Part shown: piece by piece, positions 34,971 through 45,586 of the stretch
Numbering within the stretch: position 1 is the stretch's first letter
Layout of the letters: each line of letters starts with the position of its first letter
Assembly (NCBI GenBank): GCA_963842155.1
Contig: CAWJFP010000008.1
Coordinates: 55,319-119,318 of the forward strand
Source: CAWJFP01 sp963842155
GTDB lineage: Bacteria > Pseudomonadota > Alphaproteobacteria > JACZXZ01
Length of the DNA: 64,000 bases
Direction of reading: 5' to 3'
The notes under the pieces: model-generated
Told to the model about the DNA's origin: nothing
The model's input: only the letters and a program-made list of their open reading frames with translations
Database searches by the model: none
Translations under genes and position numbers: made by a program

Positions 34971-37373
34971 TCAACGCGGACGCAAGGTCAGCACGCCTTC
35001 GCCGTCATGCGCGAGCGCATCGTGGCTCTGGTCGAGCCGCAGATAGTCGAAGCTGCGCCATAGCCCGGCGAGATCGCCGAAATGCCGCGACAGCGGGTTG
35101 CCCAATTCGCCGGTCGCGATGATGAATTGCGAGCGGCCGAGATCGGCGAGATCGTAGATGGCGCGATAGCCGGCGCCATAGATGTCGTCGAACGGCTCGG
35201 CCGCGTCGGTCATGTTGTAGGCGCCGCGGTTGAGCGTGTAGTCGCCGCCGTCCGCCGGGAAGCGGATATCGATGAAGCGGCCGCCCATGGGCAGATGGTC
35301 GAGCACGCGCGAGCGGAACTCGGCGCGATGCGCGTCGCCCCAGCGCCAGAGCGAGGGGTCGCGGCCATAGCGTTCGGCGAGCCAGGCCATGGCGCGGTCG
35401 AGCGCCTCCGTGCTCCGGGCGCGGCAGTCCTCGGGCGCGGGCTTGGCCGCGCCGGGCTTGGCGCACCATTCCGGATGGCCGGTGAAGACCGCTTTGACGA
35501 GGCCCGCGCGCGGCCCCCAGAAGGCGCCGAAAGCCTCGCCCATCCGCTCGGCGAAAAGCCCGCGATTGAGCTCGCGCAGCCAAGCCGAGAAGACCAGCGG
35601 CTCGGGCTTTTGGCGGTCCATCACGCCGTCCCAGCTCTTGAGCCGCTCGAGCATCTTTTGCCCCGCCGGCTCGGCCGGCGTCGCGGAGGCGAGGAAAGGC
35701 AAGAGGTCGCGCGCGGCGAGCGAGACGCTGTCCGCCTGCATGGCGGCGAAGCGCTCGAGGCTCGCTTTGGGCGTCGCGTCGAGGAGTGCCGCGATGCGCT
35801 CGGCGCGATAAGGCTGGTCCCAGCCGTCGCGCGTGATGAGATAGGGATAGCCGGGCGGCGTCACGCGGTTGTTGGCGTTGAGGAAGCGGCCCGAGGCCGG
35901 GTTGAAGCCGTGCGGCAGCTCCTCGAAGGGGATGAAGCCGGTCCAGTCATAATCGCCGCTCCAGCCCGGCACCGGCAGGCGGCCGTCGCCCGCCTTGCGG
36001 ATCGGCACCAGGCCCGCGGTATAGAAGCCGATATTGCCGTCGACGTCGGCGTAAGTGAGGTTCTGCTCCGGCGCGCCGAAATCCTTGAGCGCCGCCGTGA
36101 AGCCGCTCCAGTCGCGCGCCCGATCGAGCTGCAGCAGCGCCGCGGCCGTCTTGTTCTCGGGCTGCAGCCAGGTGGCGGAGAGCGCGATCACGGTGCCGCG
36201 CTCGGCGACGGCACCCAAATCCTCGAAGAGATCGGACAGCACCGGCCCATGCCGGGTCTCGCGCACCGTGAGCTTGTCGTCCGGCGCGCCGCGCACGACG
36301 ATGGTCTCGGCGCGCGTCCGGAAGGGGAGCGGGCCCTCCGGCGTCTGGTAGCGGCCGGCGTCCTGCGGATCGAGGCGCTCGATGAAGAGATCCTCGACGC
36401 TGCCGGTGGTGGTGGTCATGCCCCAGGCGATGCGGTCGTTATGGCCCAGCACGACGACCGGCACGCCGGGCGCGGTCACGCCGGCGAGGTGAAGATCGGG
36501 CGTCTCGATGGTGGCGAGGTACCAGAGGATGGGGAGGCTGAAGCCGAGATGGGGATCGTTGGCCAGGATGGGCTTGCCCGTCTCGCTATGGGCGCCGTCG
36601 ACGACCCAGGCATTGGAGGCACCGCGGCCGTCCAGGAGCTCAGCCGCCGCATCCAAGGCGGCGAGCGGCAGGCCGCGAAAGAGGCCGGCATCGCCCGCGA
36701 GCGTGACGGGCGCCTCGTCGGGGTAAGGCGGCCAAAGCTGCTCGACCTGCTCGGGCGACAGCTTCTTCAAGAGCCGCGCGCGCAACAACGCCTGGCGCCA
36801 ATGGCCGCTCAGCTGCACCGCCATGAGCTCGCCCCAGACCAGCGAATCCGCCGGCCGCCAGGGCCCGGGCGCGGTGCCGAGCAGGAGGAACTCGGGCGGC
36901 CAGGCGCCGCGATGGTCGCGGATATAGGCGTTGACGCCGGCGCAATAGGCGTCGAGCAGCGCGCGGCCTTGCGGATCGAGCGTCTCGACCGCGGCCTCGG
37001 CGGCGCGCCCGAGGCCGAGCGTGCGCGAGATGCGATCGAAGGTCAGCGTGGCGGGGCCGAAAATCTCGGAGAGGCGCCCGGTGCCGGCGCGGCGCGTCTG
37101 CTCCATCTGCCAGAGACGGTCCTGCGCATGGACGTAGCCGAGCGCGAAAAGCGCGTCCGGATCGGTCTGGGCGAAAATATGGGGGATGCCGTATTTGTCG
37201 CGCATGATCTCGACCGGCGCCTTGAGCCCATCGAGCGCGATCGTGCCCGAGGTTTGCGGCAATGAGGTCGAGCACCAGTACCAGAGGGCCGCGAGGACGA
37301 CGACGAGGGGCGGGCCGACGATGAGCGCCAAGCGAATGAGCCAGCGCCGAAGCCCTCGTCCCAATTTCCGCAT
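34971..37373 (-). CDS. Penicillin acylase family (Ntn-hydrolase) protein
   Basis: 800 residues. An N-terminal membrane anchor/signal (about 12-34) is followed by the alpha chain, a spacer, and the beta chain whose new N-terminal Ser is S253 in GRGASNAWVVDG after autocatalytic cleavage. Other Ntn features: NDPHLGFSLPILWYL, NDRIAWGMTTTTGSVEDLFIERL, NANNRVTPPGYPYLI (oxyanion-site Asn region). The family cleaves amide side chains of penicillins, acyl-homoserine lactones or other N-acyl amides; the substrate here cannot be told. No neighbouring quorum-sensing genes. Monocistronic in appearance. Confidence 0.88.
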   Translation of the reverse strand: MRKLGRGLRRWLIRLALIVGPPLVVVLAALWYWCSTSLPQTSGTIALDGLKAPVEIMRDKYGIPHIFAQTDPDALFALGYVHAQDRLWQMEQTRRAGTGRLSEIFGPATLTFDRISRTLGLGRAAEAAVETLDPQGRALLDAYCAGVNAYIRDHRGAWPPEFLLLGTAPGPWRPADSLVWGELMAVQLSGHWRQALLRARLLKKLSPEQVEQLWPPYPDEAPVTLAGDAGLFRGLPLAALDAAAELLDGRGASNAWVVDGAHSETGKPILANDPHLGFSLPILWYLATIETPDLHLAGVTAPGVPVVVLGHNDRIAWGMTTTTGSVEDLFIERLDPQDAGRYQTPEGPLPFRTRAETIVVRGAPDDKLTVRETRHGPVLSDLFEDLGAVAERGTVIALSATWLQPENKTAAALLQLDRARDWSGFTAALKDFGAPEQNLTYADVDGNIGFYTAGLVPIRKAGDGRLPVPGWSGDYDWTGFIPFEELPHGFNPASGRFLNANNRVTPPGYPYLITRDGWDQPYRAERIAALLDATPKASLERFAAMQADSVSLAARDLLPFLASATPAEPAGQKMLERLKSWDGVMDRQKPEPLVFSAWLRELNRGLFAERMGEAFGAFWGPRAGLVKAVFTGHPEWCAKPGAAKPAPEDCRARSTEALDRAMAWLAERYGRDPSLWRWGDAHRAEFRSRVLDHLPMGGRFIDIRFPADGGDYTLNRGAYNMTDAAEPFDDIYGAGYRAIYDLADLGRSQFIIATGELGNPLSRHFGDLAGLWRSFDYLRLDQSHDALAHDGEGVLTLRPR

Positions 37374-37536
37374 CCGCTCGATCCCGCCGTCAATCGCCGC
37401 ACGGCGCCGGCCGCCAACGGGCGGGCGGGCGAGACCACCGTGAGCTGGAAAGATATGGGAAGCGCCCCGCGCCGGCCATAAGAATTGCCGGCGGCGCCGT
37501 GCTCGTCACGCTCCGAATTGCGACATTTCTTCGGCT

Positions 37537-38193
37537 TCAGGACAATGTTGTCGCGGCCAGCGCCATCGGACGCACGGCGGCGTCAAAAGAGGCGGAAGCC
37601 TCCGCGAGATAGTCCTTCGTCGCGCGCGGAAGCAGGCTCTCGAGGTCCCCGTCCTTGAACCAGCCAACCGCCTTGGCGATGTCGAGCGGATTCAGTTGAT
37701 GGGGGTAGAGCGCCAGCGCGGCGGAAATGCCGCGATTGAGCGCCAAGCCGCTGCGCAGCAGCACCTCGATATCGAGATAGTCTTTCGCCTCGACACGTTG
37801 GAGAATGGTCTTGAGCTTGGTCGCCAAAAGATCGAGCGGCGATGCGATGGGCACCTTGCCGGCGATCGAATCCGGCACACCCACGCGGCCGAACTTGATG
37901 TTGCCGAAAAACGAGATTCTTACTTCCTGGCCGGCGATCATCGCCGCGGTGACCAGCGTTTCGGGCTGCCGTTGCAGCATATCGGCATGCTCAAATGCGG
38001 GCAGGCATTGTCGCAATAGTGCCTCGTCCAGCGGCTGATGCGAGAAAAAGTCGAAGTCGATGGAGTGGCGATGCCCGAATCGCAGCGCGATCGCCGTTCC
38101 GCCATACAGCACCCAGCCGCGGGGGACCTTTTCGGCTTGCCGATCCCAAAATTCACGCTGACCGGCCGGCAGAACCTCAAGATGCGGCGTCAT
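37537..38193 (-). CDS. AbiEii-type nucleotidyltransferase toxin
   Basis: 218 residues of the nucleotidyltransferase AbiEii/AbiGii family. The catalytic core reads VLYGGTAIALRFGHRHSIDFDFF: a GGT loop followed by D-x-D. The helical C-terminus contains the family Lys/Asp region ATKLKTILQRVEAKDYLDIEVLL. The family includes toxins that modify tRNA or block growth as abortive-infection systems. Its start overlaps the end of the small upstream gene by 17 bases, so the two are co-translated. It is less GC-rich than neighbours. Confidence 0.85.
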   Translation of the reverse strand: MTPHLEVLPAGQREFWDRQAEKVPRGWVLYGGTAIALRFGHRHSIDFDFFSHQPLDEALLRQCLPAFEHADMLQRQPETLVTAAMIAGQEVRISFFGNIKFGRVGVPDSIAGKVPIASPLDLLATKLKTILQRVEAKDYLDIEVLLRSGLALNRGISAALALYPHQLNPLDIAKAVGWFKDGDLESLLPRATKDYLAEASASFDAAVRPMALAATTLS

Positions 38194-38482
38194 CGAACCG
38201 TCTCAGGGGCATCGGCCGCGCCGACATGCCGAAAAGCCGATGCCAGAAAATCCAAGACCGCTCGTCCATGGCGCCCGGCGGCGCATGCGTGAGGGCGCCG
38301 CGGAAGGCTTGCTCGCCCCAAATCCGGCGCGCCGATACATAGTCGCTTGCGGTGCCCGTCGCCATGATCTGGCAAAGCAGCGTGGGAAGCCGCGCCAGCG
38401 CGTCCTCCGCCGGTCGCCACCAGACATAGCGCCTCGCCAGTCTTTCGCGCTCGCTTGCGCTGTCCGACGCTACACTCGCCAT
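38177..38482 (-). CDS. Putative antitoxin partner of the AbiEii-type toxin
   Basis: 101 residues, located immediately upstream of the nucleotidyltransferase with a 17-base overlap. It has the pattern RLARRYVWWRPAEDALARLP...AFRGALTHAPPGAMDERSWIFWHRLFG, a small helical protein often found in front of such nucleotidyltransferases. The ATG at 38482 begins MASVASDSASERERLARRY. The antitoxin role is inferred from position and size. Confidence 0.7.
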   Translation of the reverse strand: MASVASDSASERERLARRYVWWRPAEDALARLPTLLCQIMATGTASDYVSARRIWGEQAFRGALTHAPPGAMDERSWIFWHRLFGMSARPMPLRRFDDAAS

Positions 38483-38488
38483 CGGCCG

Positions 38489-39988
<1,500 letters not shown>

Positions 39989-40005
39989 GGCGTTCCCTTC
40001 CATTC

Positions 40006-41154
40006 CTAGAGGCCGAGCTCGCGCAGCAACGCGGCGCGGTCGGCGTCGAGCTCGGGCGCCGGCTGCCTCGTCGGCGGATCGGCGAAGGCGCTGAGCTTCA
40101 TGGGATTGCCGGCGACGCGGACGGTCCCGATCTCGGGGTCCTCCACCTCGACCAGCATGTTGCGGGCGGCGACCTGCGGATGGGCCAGCGCCTGGGCGAT
40201 ATTGTTGATCGGCCCGCAAGGAACGCTCGCGTCCTCGAGCAGCGCGATCCAGGCGGCCGTCGGCTTGCCGCGCAGCAGGGGAGCCAGCACCGCGCGCAGC
40301 TTGTCGCCGTTGCGGCTGCGCAGCTCGTTGGTGGCGAAGGCGGGATCGCTCGCCAGCTCGGGGCGCTCGAGCGCCGCGCATAGCCGGCGGTAGATCCCGT
40401 CATTGCCGGCGGCGATGATGATATAGCCGTCCTCGGTGGCGAAGGCCTCGAAGGGCGTGATCCCCGGATGGCGCGTGCCCATCGGCCCGGCAATCTGCCC
40501 GCTGAGGGTATAGCGCAGCACGGCGTTCTCGAGGAGCGCCAACTGGCAATCGAACATGGCGACGTCGACCTTGGTGGCCTCGCCCGTGCGCTCGCGATGG
40601 AGGAGTGCCGCGTTGAGGGCGACCGCGGCATAGAGCCCCGCGGCGATATCGCCGATCGAGGTGCCGACGCGCACGGGCGGCTGGCCCGGATGGCCGGTCA
40701 AGCTCATGATGCCGCCCAGCCCCTGCACCACCATGTCGTAGGCGGGATGGCGCGAATAGGGCCCGCTATGGCCGAAGCCCGAGGCGGCGACGTAGATGAG
40801 CCGCGGATAGCGCGGGTGGAGCGCCTCCCAGCCATAGCCGAGCCGCTCCATCGTGCCGGGGCGGAAATTCTCCACCAGCAGGTCGGCCCGCTCGAGCAGG
40901 CTCTCGAAGATGCGCTTGTCGGCGGCCGCCTTGAGGTCGAGCGCGATCGATTGCTTGCCGCGATTGATCGAGATGAAATAGGCCGATTTCCCGTCGCGGA
41001 AGGGGCCGTAGTGACGGGCGTCGTCGCCCTTGCCCGGCGGCTCGATCTTGATGACGCGGGCGCCCAGCTCCGCCAGCAGAAGCGTGCAATAGGGCCCGGC
41101 GAGCGCGCGCGTGAGATCGACGACGGTGACGCCCGAGAGGGGACCCTTGCTCAT
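40006..41154 (-). CDS. CaiB/BaiF family (class III) CoA-transferase
   Basis: 382 residues. Family features: LSGVTVVDLTRALAGPYCTLLLAELGARVIKIEPP, INRGKQSIALDLK, the catalytic Asp in DLLVENFRPGTMERLG or nearby, and VDVAMFDCQLALLENAV. These enzymes move CoA between carboxylic acids. The start at 41154 (MSKGPLSG) is preceded by AAGGAG eight bases upstream. It leads an operon with the aldehyde dehydrogenase, hinting at a short acid/aldehyde degradation route; the substrate is unknown. Confidence 0.9.
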   Translation of the reverse strand: MSKGPLSGVTVVDLTRALAGPYCTLLLAELGARVIKIEPPGKGDDARHYGPFRDGKSAYFISINRGKQSIALDLKAAADKRIFESLLERADLLVENFRPGTMERLGYGWEALHPRYPRLIYVAASGFGHSGPYSRHPAYDMVVQGLGGIMSLTGHPGQPPVRVGTSIGDIAAGLYAAVALNAALLHRERTGEATKVDVAMFDCQLALLENAVLRYTLSGQIAGPMGTRHPGITPFEAFATEDGYIIIAAGNDGIYRRLCAALERPELASDPAFATNELRSRNGDKLRAVLAPLLRGKPTAAWIALLEDASVPCGPINNIAQALAHPQVAARNMLVEVEDPEIGTVRVAGNPMKLSAFADPPTRQPAPELDADRAALLRELGL

Positions 41155-41266
41155 CGACAGTCTCCTTGCCGCGCTCCTCGCTTCGCCCGCTTCGCCGGTT
41201 TGCGCCATGCATGGTTCTTAGCCGAGCGCGCCGTCGCGATCAACGGAGGGTGGGATTGGCAACCAT

Positions 41267-41489
41267 CCTTCCTCTCCCCCGCGAAGCGGTGGGAGAGGAA
41301 GGCGCCAAGACGCGGGAGCGGCTTGGCGCAGGTGAGGGGGCATTTTGCCGAGCGCGCGGACACGCAAGATGCCAATCGTGACCCCTCACCCTCCCGTCGC
41401 TTCGCGACGGGCCCCTCCCTCTCCCACCACTTTCGTGGGGGAGAGGGTAAACTGGCGTCGTCTTCCACCACTTTCGTGGGGGGAGAGGG
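41267..41489. repeat. Cluster of palindromic (REP-like) repeats
   Basis: Three palindromes lie within 225 bases of a gene-free stretch. The first pairs CCTTCCTCTCCC with GGGAGAGGAAGG (41267-41302). The second pairs CCCTCTCCCACCAC with GTGGGGGAGAGGG (41417-41447). The third is a shorter copy, CCACCACTTTCGTGGGG (41465-41481), followed by GGAGAGG. This GAGAGGG/CCCTCTC style is a common dispersed intergenic element; a related half copy lies near 2262. They may act as bidirectional terminators between the transferase and hydrolase genes. Confidence 0.75.
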
Positions 41490-41558
41490 CTACCTAGCGC
41501 CCCCCTCGCCCAGGCGTTATAACGCCCGAGCATCGCAACATGGATCGGGAACCGATCG

Positions 41559-42430
41559 ATGAGCACGGATATGAACGGCGAGCCGCGCCTGCTCGCGCTC
41601 AAGGGCCTCGGCCCGCACGGCTTTCACAAGCTCGCTTATGCCGAATGGGGCGATGCGGCGAGCCCGCGGGTGCTTGTCTGCGTCCACGGGCTCACGCGCA
41701 ACGGGCGCGATTTCGACAAGCTCGCCCAGGCGCTCGCCGGCCGCTATCGCGTCGCCTGCCCCGACGTGGCGGGGCGCGGCCGGAGCGACTGGCTGCCGGT
41801 CAAGACCGATTACGGCTACCCGCTTTATCTCTCGGACATGGCGGCGCTCGTCGCGCGCCTCGGCACGGAGCAGGTCGACTGGGTCGGCACCTCCATGGGC
41901 GGCATCATCGGCATGATGCTGGCGGCGATGCCGAATTCGCCGATCCGCCGCATGGTCATCAACGATGTCGGCCCCCTCATCCCCAAGGCGGCGATCGAGC
42001 GCATCGGCTCCTATGTCGGGCGCGATCCCCTCTTCCCCGACCTGGCCGCGGCCGAAGCCTATTTCCGCGAGGTCGCGGCGCCCTTCGGGCGGCTCAGCGA
42101 CACCGAATGGCGCCATCTCACCGTGCATAGCCTGCGCGAGGACAAAGCCGGCGGCTTCCGGCTGCGTTACGACCCCGCCATCGGCGACGCCTTCCGCGTG
42201 CCGGATATCAAGGATGTCGATATGTGGCCGATCTGGGACCAGATCCGCTGCCCCATCCTGCTGATCCGGGGGCGGAGTCCGACCTGCTGCTGCGCGCGAC
42301 GGCGGAGGAGATGGCGCGCCGCGGGCCCAAGGCCCGCCTCGTGGAATTCGCGCAATGCGGCCACGCGCCGGCGCTGATGGCGCCGGAGCAGATCGCCGCG
42401 ATTCGCGATTTCCTGGCGGAGGGCGGCTGA
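41559..42430 (+). CDS. Alpha/beta-hydrolase fold protein, one frameshift
   Basis: About 290 residues after correction. The nucleophile elbow is VDWVGTSMGGIIGM (Ser in GTSMGG); the oxyanion segment is VCVHGLTRNGRDFD; the catalytic His is in FAQCGHAPALM near the end. The frame breaks near 42272 in a run of five G, where one G seems missing (expected IRGAESDLLL); restoring it joins the second part to the stop at 42430. Substrate unknown. Homopolymer deletion points to sequencing error. Confidence 0.88.
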
Positions 42431-42439
42431 GCGGGGCGG

Positions 42440-42562
42440 CTAAAGGAAGAACAGCGCCAGGAGAACGAGGACCGCCACGACCCCCGCGGCGCCGAAGAAC
42501 AGCAGCCGGGTGAAGTCGTGCCACATCTCGAGATGCGAAGTCATGTCGAATTGGTCGGCCAT
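42440..42562 (-). CDS. aa3-type cytochrome c oxidase subunit IV
   Basis: A 40-residue protein: a short polar N-terminus (MADQFDMTSHLEMWHDF) followed by one C-terminal membrane helix (LLFFGAAGVVAVLVLLALFFL). Size, composition and layout match the alphaproteobacterial aa3 oxidase subunit IV micro-protein. It starts at the ATG at 42562 with a GGAGATC-type site upstream. No other oxidase genes are near. It would be missed by length-filtered gene calling. Confidence 0.75.
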   Translation of the reverse strand: MADQFDMTSHLEMWHDFTRLLFFGAAGVVAVLVLLALFFL

Positions 42563-42668
42563 GCCTGATCTCCGGTTGAGCCGCGCGAATTTCGCGGCTG
42601 ATATAGCATAAGACGCCGAGGTTTCGGCAAGGGCAAAAGCGCGCCGGCGCGGTTTCTCGGCGCCGCGC

Positions 42669-43319
42669 TCACCCCGGCGGGTTGAGCATGGCGGCGAGGG
42701 AGGGCTTGGCGCCCGCGACGAGGGCGCGTTCCTCCGCCACATGCACGCGCCCTTCCGCGATCAGCTTGAGGGCGAGGGGATAGCAGCGATGCTCGGCCTC
42801 GAGCACGCGCGCGGCCAGGCTTTCGGGATCGTCTTCCGCCAGCACCGGGAGTGCCGCCTGCAGGATGATCGGGCCGTCGTCCATCGCCGCGCGCACGAAA
42901 TGGACCGTGCAGCCGGTGAAGCGGACGCCGGCCGCGAGCACCCTCTCATGGGTCTGCAGGCCGCGAAAGGCCGGCAGCAAAGAGGGGTGGATATTGATCA
43001 TGCGGTCGCGCCAGCGCTCGACGAAGCCCGCGGTCAGGAGCCGCATGAAGCCCGCGAGGCAGACGAGCTCGACCCCCGCCGCGCGCAACGCCGCATCGAG
43101 CGCGGCATCGAAGGCCTCGCGGCCGGGGAAATCGCCATGGCGGATCACTTGCGTCGCGACCCCCGCGCGGCGCGCGCGCTCCAGCCCTTGCGCGTCTGCG
43201 CGATTGGCGATGACGAGCGCGATCTCGGCGGGGAAGCCGGGCGCCGCGCAGGCATCGAGCAGCGCCTGCAGATTGCTCCCGCGGCCCGAGATGAGAACGC
43301 CCGCCTTCAGCCGCCCCAT
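42669..43319 (-). CDS. purN: Phosphoribosylglycinamide formyltransferase
   Basis: 216 residues. It transfers a formyl group from 10-formyl-THF to GAR in purine synthesis. Catalytic features are intact: GVLISGRGSNLQALL (substrate loop), LAGFMRLLTAGFV, and the N-x-H...D set in MINIHPSLLPAFRGL with TVHFVRAAMDDGPIIL. The ATG at 43319 overlaps the purM stop by 13 bases, so purM-purN is an operon. fhs at 2.7-4.4 kb makes its cofactor. Confidence 0.97.
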   Translation of the reverse strand: MGRLKAGVLISGRGSNLQALLDACAAPGFPAEIALVIANRADAQGLERARRAGVATQVIRHGDFPGREAFDAALDAALRAAGVELVCLAGFMRLLTAGFVERWRDRMINIHPSLLPAFRGLQTHERVLAAGVRFTGCTVHFVRAAMDDGPIILQAALPVLAEDDPESLAARVLEAEHRCYPLALKLIAEGRVHVAEERALVAGAKPSLAAMLNPPG

Positions 43320-44413
43320 GCCCGCTCCAGATCGCGGATGATCACTTGCGGCCCGCCGGGCTTGCGCGCCGCGACCTGCCCGATCTCGAGCACCCGCTCG
43401 CCGGCGCGCGTGAGGAGCGCCTTGGCCGGAGCGACGTCTTCCGGCCGCAAGATCGCGACCATGCCGATGCCGCAATTGAACACCCGCGCCATCTCGCGCG
43501 CCGGAACGGCGCCCTCGCGCATCAGCCAGGCGAGCACCGGCGGCAGGCTCCAGGCGGCGGCGTCGAGCTCGACCGCGGCGTCCTCCGGCAGCACGCGCGG
43601 GATATTCTCGATGAGCCCTCCGCCCGTGATATGGGCGAGTGCCTGGAGGAGGCCCGCCCGCACGACCTCGAGGCAGCTCCGCACATAGATCCGCGTCGGC
43701 GTGAGCAGCGCCGCGCCGAGGCTCTCGCCGGGCGCGAAGGGCGCCGGCGCGTCGTAGCCGAGGCCGAGATCCTCGACGATGCGCCGCACCAGCGAGAAGC
43801 CGTTGGAATGCACCCCGCTCGAGGCGAGGCCGAGCAGCCTGTCGCCCGGCCTGACGCCGGCGCCGGTCAAGGCGCGGCCGCGCTCGACGGCGCCGAGCGC
43901 GAAGCCCGCGAGATCGTAATCGCCGGCCGCGTACATGCCGGGCATCTCGGCCGTCTCGCCGCCGACGAGCGCGCAGCCCGCCTCCGCGCAGCCCCGCGCG
44001 ATGCCGCGGACGATCTCGACCCCCTGTTCCACGTCGAGCCGGCCGCTGGCGAAATAGTCCAGCATCAAAAGCGGCTCGGCGCCCTGCACCACGAGGTCGT
44101 TCACGCACATGGCGACGAGGTCGACGCCGGTGCCCTCATGGCGGCCGACCTCGATCGCCAGCTTGAGCTTGGTGCCGACGCCATCGGTGGTGACGACGAG
44201 GACGGGATCGCGATAGCCCGCGGCCTTGAGATCGAAGAAGGCGCCGAAGCCGCCCAGCCCGGCGTCGGAGCCCGCGCGTCGCGTCGCGCGGGCGAGCGGC
44301 TTGATGCGCTCGACCAACGCCGCGCCGGCGTCGATATCGACGCCCGCCTCCTTGTAGCTTCGGGTCTTAATCGCTTCCTCGCTTGGGCGAGAGGGGCTAT
44401 AAATTCCGGGCAT
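43307..44413 (-). CDS. purM: Phosphoribosylformylglycinamidine cyclo-ligase
   Basis: 368 residues, AIR synthetase. Motifs: YKEAGVDIDAGAALVERIK near the start, VVTTDGVGTKLKLA, MCVNDLVVQGAEPLLMLDY, LVGGETAEMPGMY and the C-terminal FNCGIGMVAI. It converts FGAM to AIR. The start at 44413 (MPGIYSPSRPSEE) adds about 20 residues to the usual start, so a later start is possible. It is divergent from the DUF2066 gene, 45 bases apart, a common alphaproteobacterial arrangement. Confidence 0.96.
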   Translation of the reverse strand: MPGIYSPSRPSEEAIKTRSYKEAGVDIDAGAALVERIKPLARATRRAGSDAGLGGFGAFFDLKAAGYRDPVLVVTTDGVGTKLKLAIEVGRHEGTGVDLVAMCVNDLVVQGAEPLLMLDYFASGRLDVEQGVEIVRGIARGCAEAGCALVGGETAEMPGMYAAGDYDLAGFALGAVERGRALTGAGVRPGDRLLGLASSGVHSNGFSLVRRIVEDLGLGYDAPAPFAPGESLGAALLTPTRIYVRSCLEVVRAGLLQALAHITGGGLIENIPRVLPEDAAVELDAAAWSLPPVLAWLMREGAVPAREMARVFNCGIGMVAILRPEDVAPAKALLTRAGERVLEIGQVAARKPGGPQVIIRDLERAWGG

Positions 44414-44458
44414 AGGCCGGTTTCGGCCGACAATAATCTCGATCAAGAACGGTTTGCA

Positions 44459-45586
44459 ATGCGCCAGCCTCGCTCGAGCATCATCCTCGTCCTGCCGGCG
44501 CTGCTGGCGATGGCATCGTGGGCGTGGGGGCAGGCCCAAGGGCCGGACTCGAACGAGGCCTTCACCGTGCGCGACGTCGCCGTCGACGCCACCGCCCAGA
44601 CGGCGGCGCAGGCGCGCGACAACGCGCTCGCCGAGGCGCAACGCCAGGCCTTCGACCGGCTGCTCGCGCGTCTCGCCGTATCGGGCGGCTCCGGCCGCCT
44701 CGCCAAGCTCTCGAACGCGGATATCAGCAATCTCGTCGCCGGCTTCGAGGTGCAGGATGAGAAGAACTCGGACGTCCGCTACATCGCCAAGCTCACCTTC
44801 CATTTCAAGCAGGGCCCGGTCGAGGATCTCCTGCGGCAGAGCAATATCGGCTTCGCGGCCGCGGCGAGCCGGCCTCTGCTTGTATTGCCGATGCTGCGTC
44901 AGGGCGGCAAGGACCTGCTGTGGGACGAGCCCAATCCCTGGCGCGCGGCTTGGGCCAATCTGCCGCCCGCCGCCGGGCTGGTGCCGATCGTGGCACCCAT
45001 CGGCGACCTCAAGGACATGGCCGATATCACGGCCGAGCAGGTGGTGAAGGAGGATGCCGCCCGCCTCCAGCAGATCGCCGGCCGCTACGGCGCGGGCGGG
45101 ACGCTCGTCGTTACCGCCGTGCCGCGCGAGGATCATGGCAAGATGTCGCTTGAGGTCGTGGCGCTCCGTTACGACGCCGGGCTCAAGCGGCCCTACCCGG
45201 CGATCGAGGTCGCGGCGCAGTCGAACGAGAGCGCGGATCAGCTTTATGCGCGCGCCGCGCAGGCGGTGGAGGCCGCCATCTCCGAGCGCTGGAAGCAGGA
45301 GAATGTTCTCCATTTCGACCATCCCGAGCAGATGACGGTCGCGGTGCCGCTCGGCGGGCTCGACGACTGGCTCAAGGTGCGCGCGCGGCTCGGCCGCGTC
45401 GCCGTCGTCAGCAAGGCGTCGCTCGTCTCGCTCTCGCGCAAGGCGGCGGTGGTCGAGCTGCAATATTTCGGCGATCCGGCGCAGCTCAAGCAGGCGCTCG
45501 GCCTCAACGAGCTCGTGCTTTCCGACGACGGGGGGCAGGGGGTGCTGCGATTGGGCGGGCAAGCGAATGTGGCCCCGGGCCAATGA
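44459..45586 (+). CDS. DUF2066 domain protein, exported
   Basis: 375 residues with a signal peptide (SSIILVLPALLAMASWAWGQA). The body (FTVRDVAVDATAQTAAQARDNALAEAQRQAFDRLLARL onward) matches the DUF2066 family, which regularly lies between purM and a CDP-alcohol phosphatidyltransferase in alphaproteobacteria. Function unknown; export and the strict context suggest an envelope role. It overlaps the downstream gene by 20 bases. Confidence 0.85.
   Translation: MRQPRSSIILVLPALLAMASWAWGQAQGPDSNEAFTVRDVAVDATAQTAAQARDNALAEAQRQAFDRLLARLAVSGGSGRLAKLSNADISNLVAGFEVQDEKNSDVRYIAKLTFHFKQGPVEDLLRQSNIGFAAAASRPLLVLPMLRQGGKDLLWDEPNPWRAAWANLPPAAGLVPIVAPIGDLKDMADITAEQVVKEDAARLQQIAGRYGAGGTLVVTAVPREDHGKMSLEVVALRYDAGLKRPYPAIEVAAQSNESADQLYARAAQAVEAAISERWKQENVLHFDHPEQMTVAVPLGGLDDWLKVRARLGRVAVVSKASLVSLSRKAAVVELQYFGDPAQLKQALGLNELVLSDDGGQGVLRLGGQANVAPGQ

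Noticed and set aside
34971..37373. Penicillin-acylase protein called an acyl-homoserine lactone acylase
   Set aside because: The family signature is clear but substrate choice cannot be read from sequence, and no luxI/luxR genes are nearby.
41155..41558. CRISPR array from the repeated CCACCACTTTCGTGGGG units
   Set aside because: The units are irregularly spaced, unequal in length and themselves palindromic; there are no unique spacers of constant length or cas genes.
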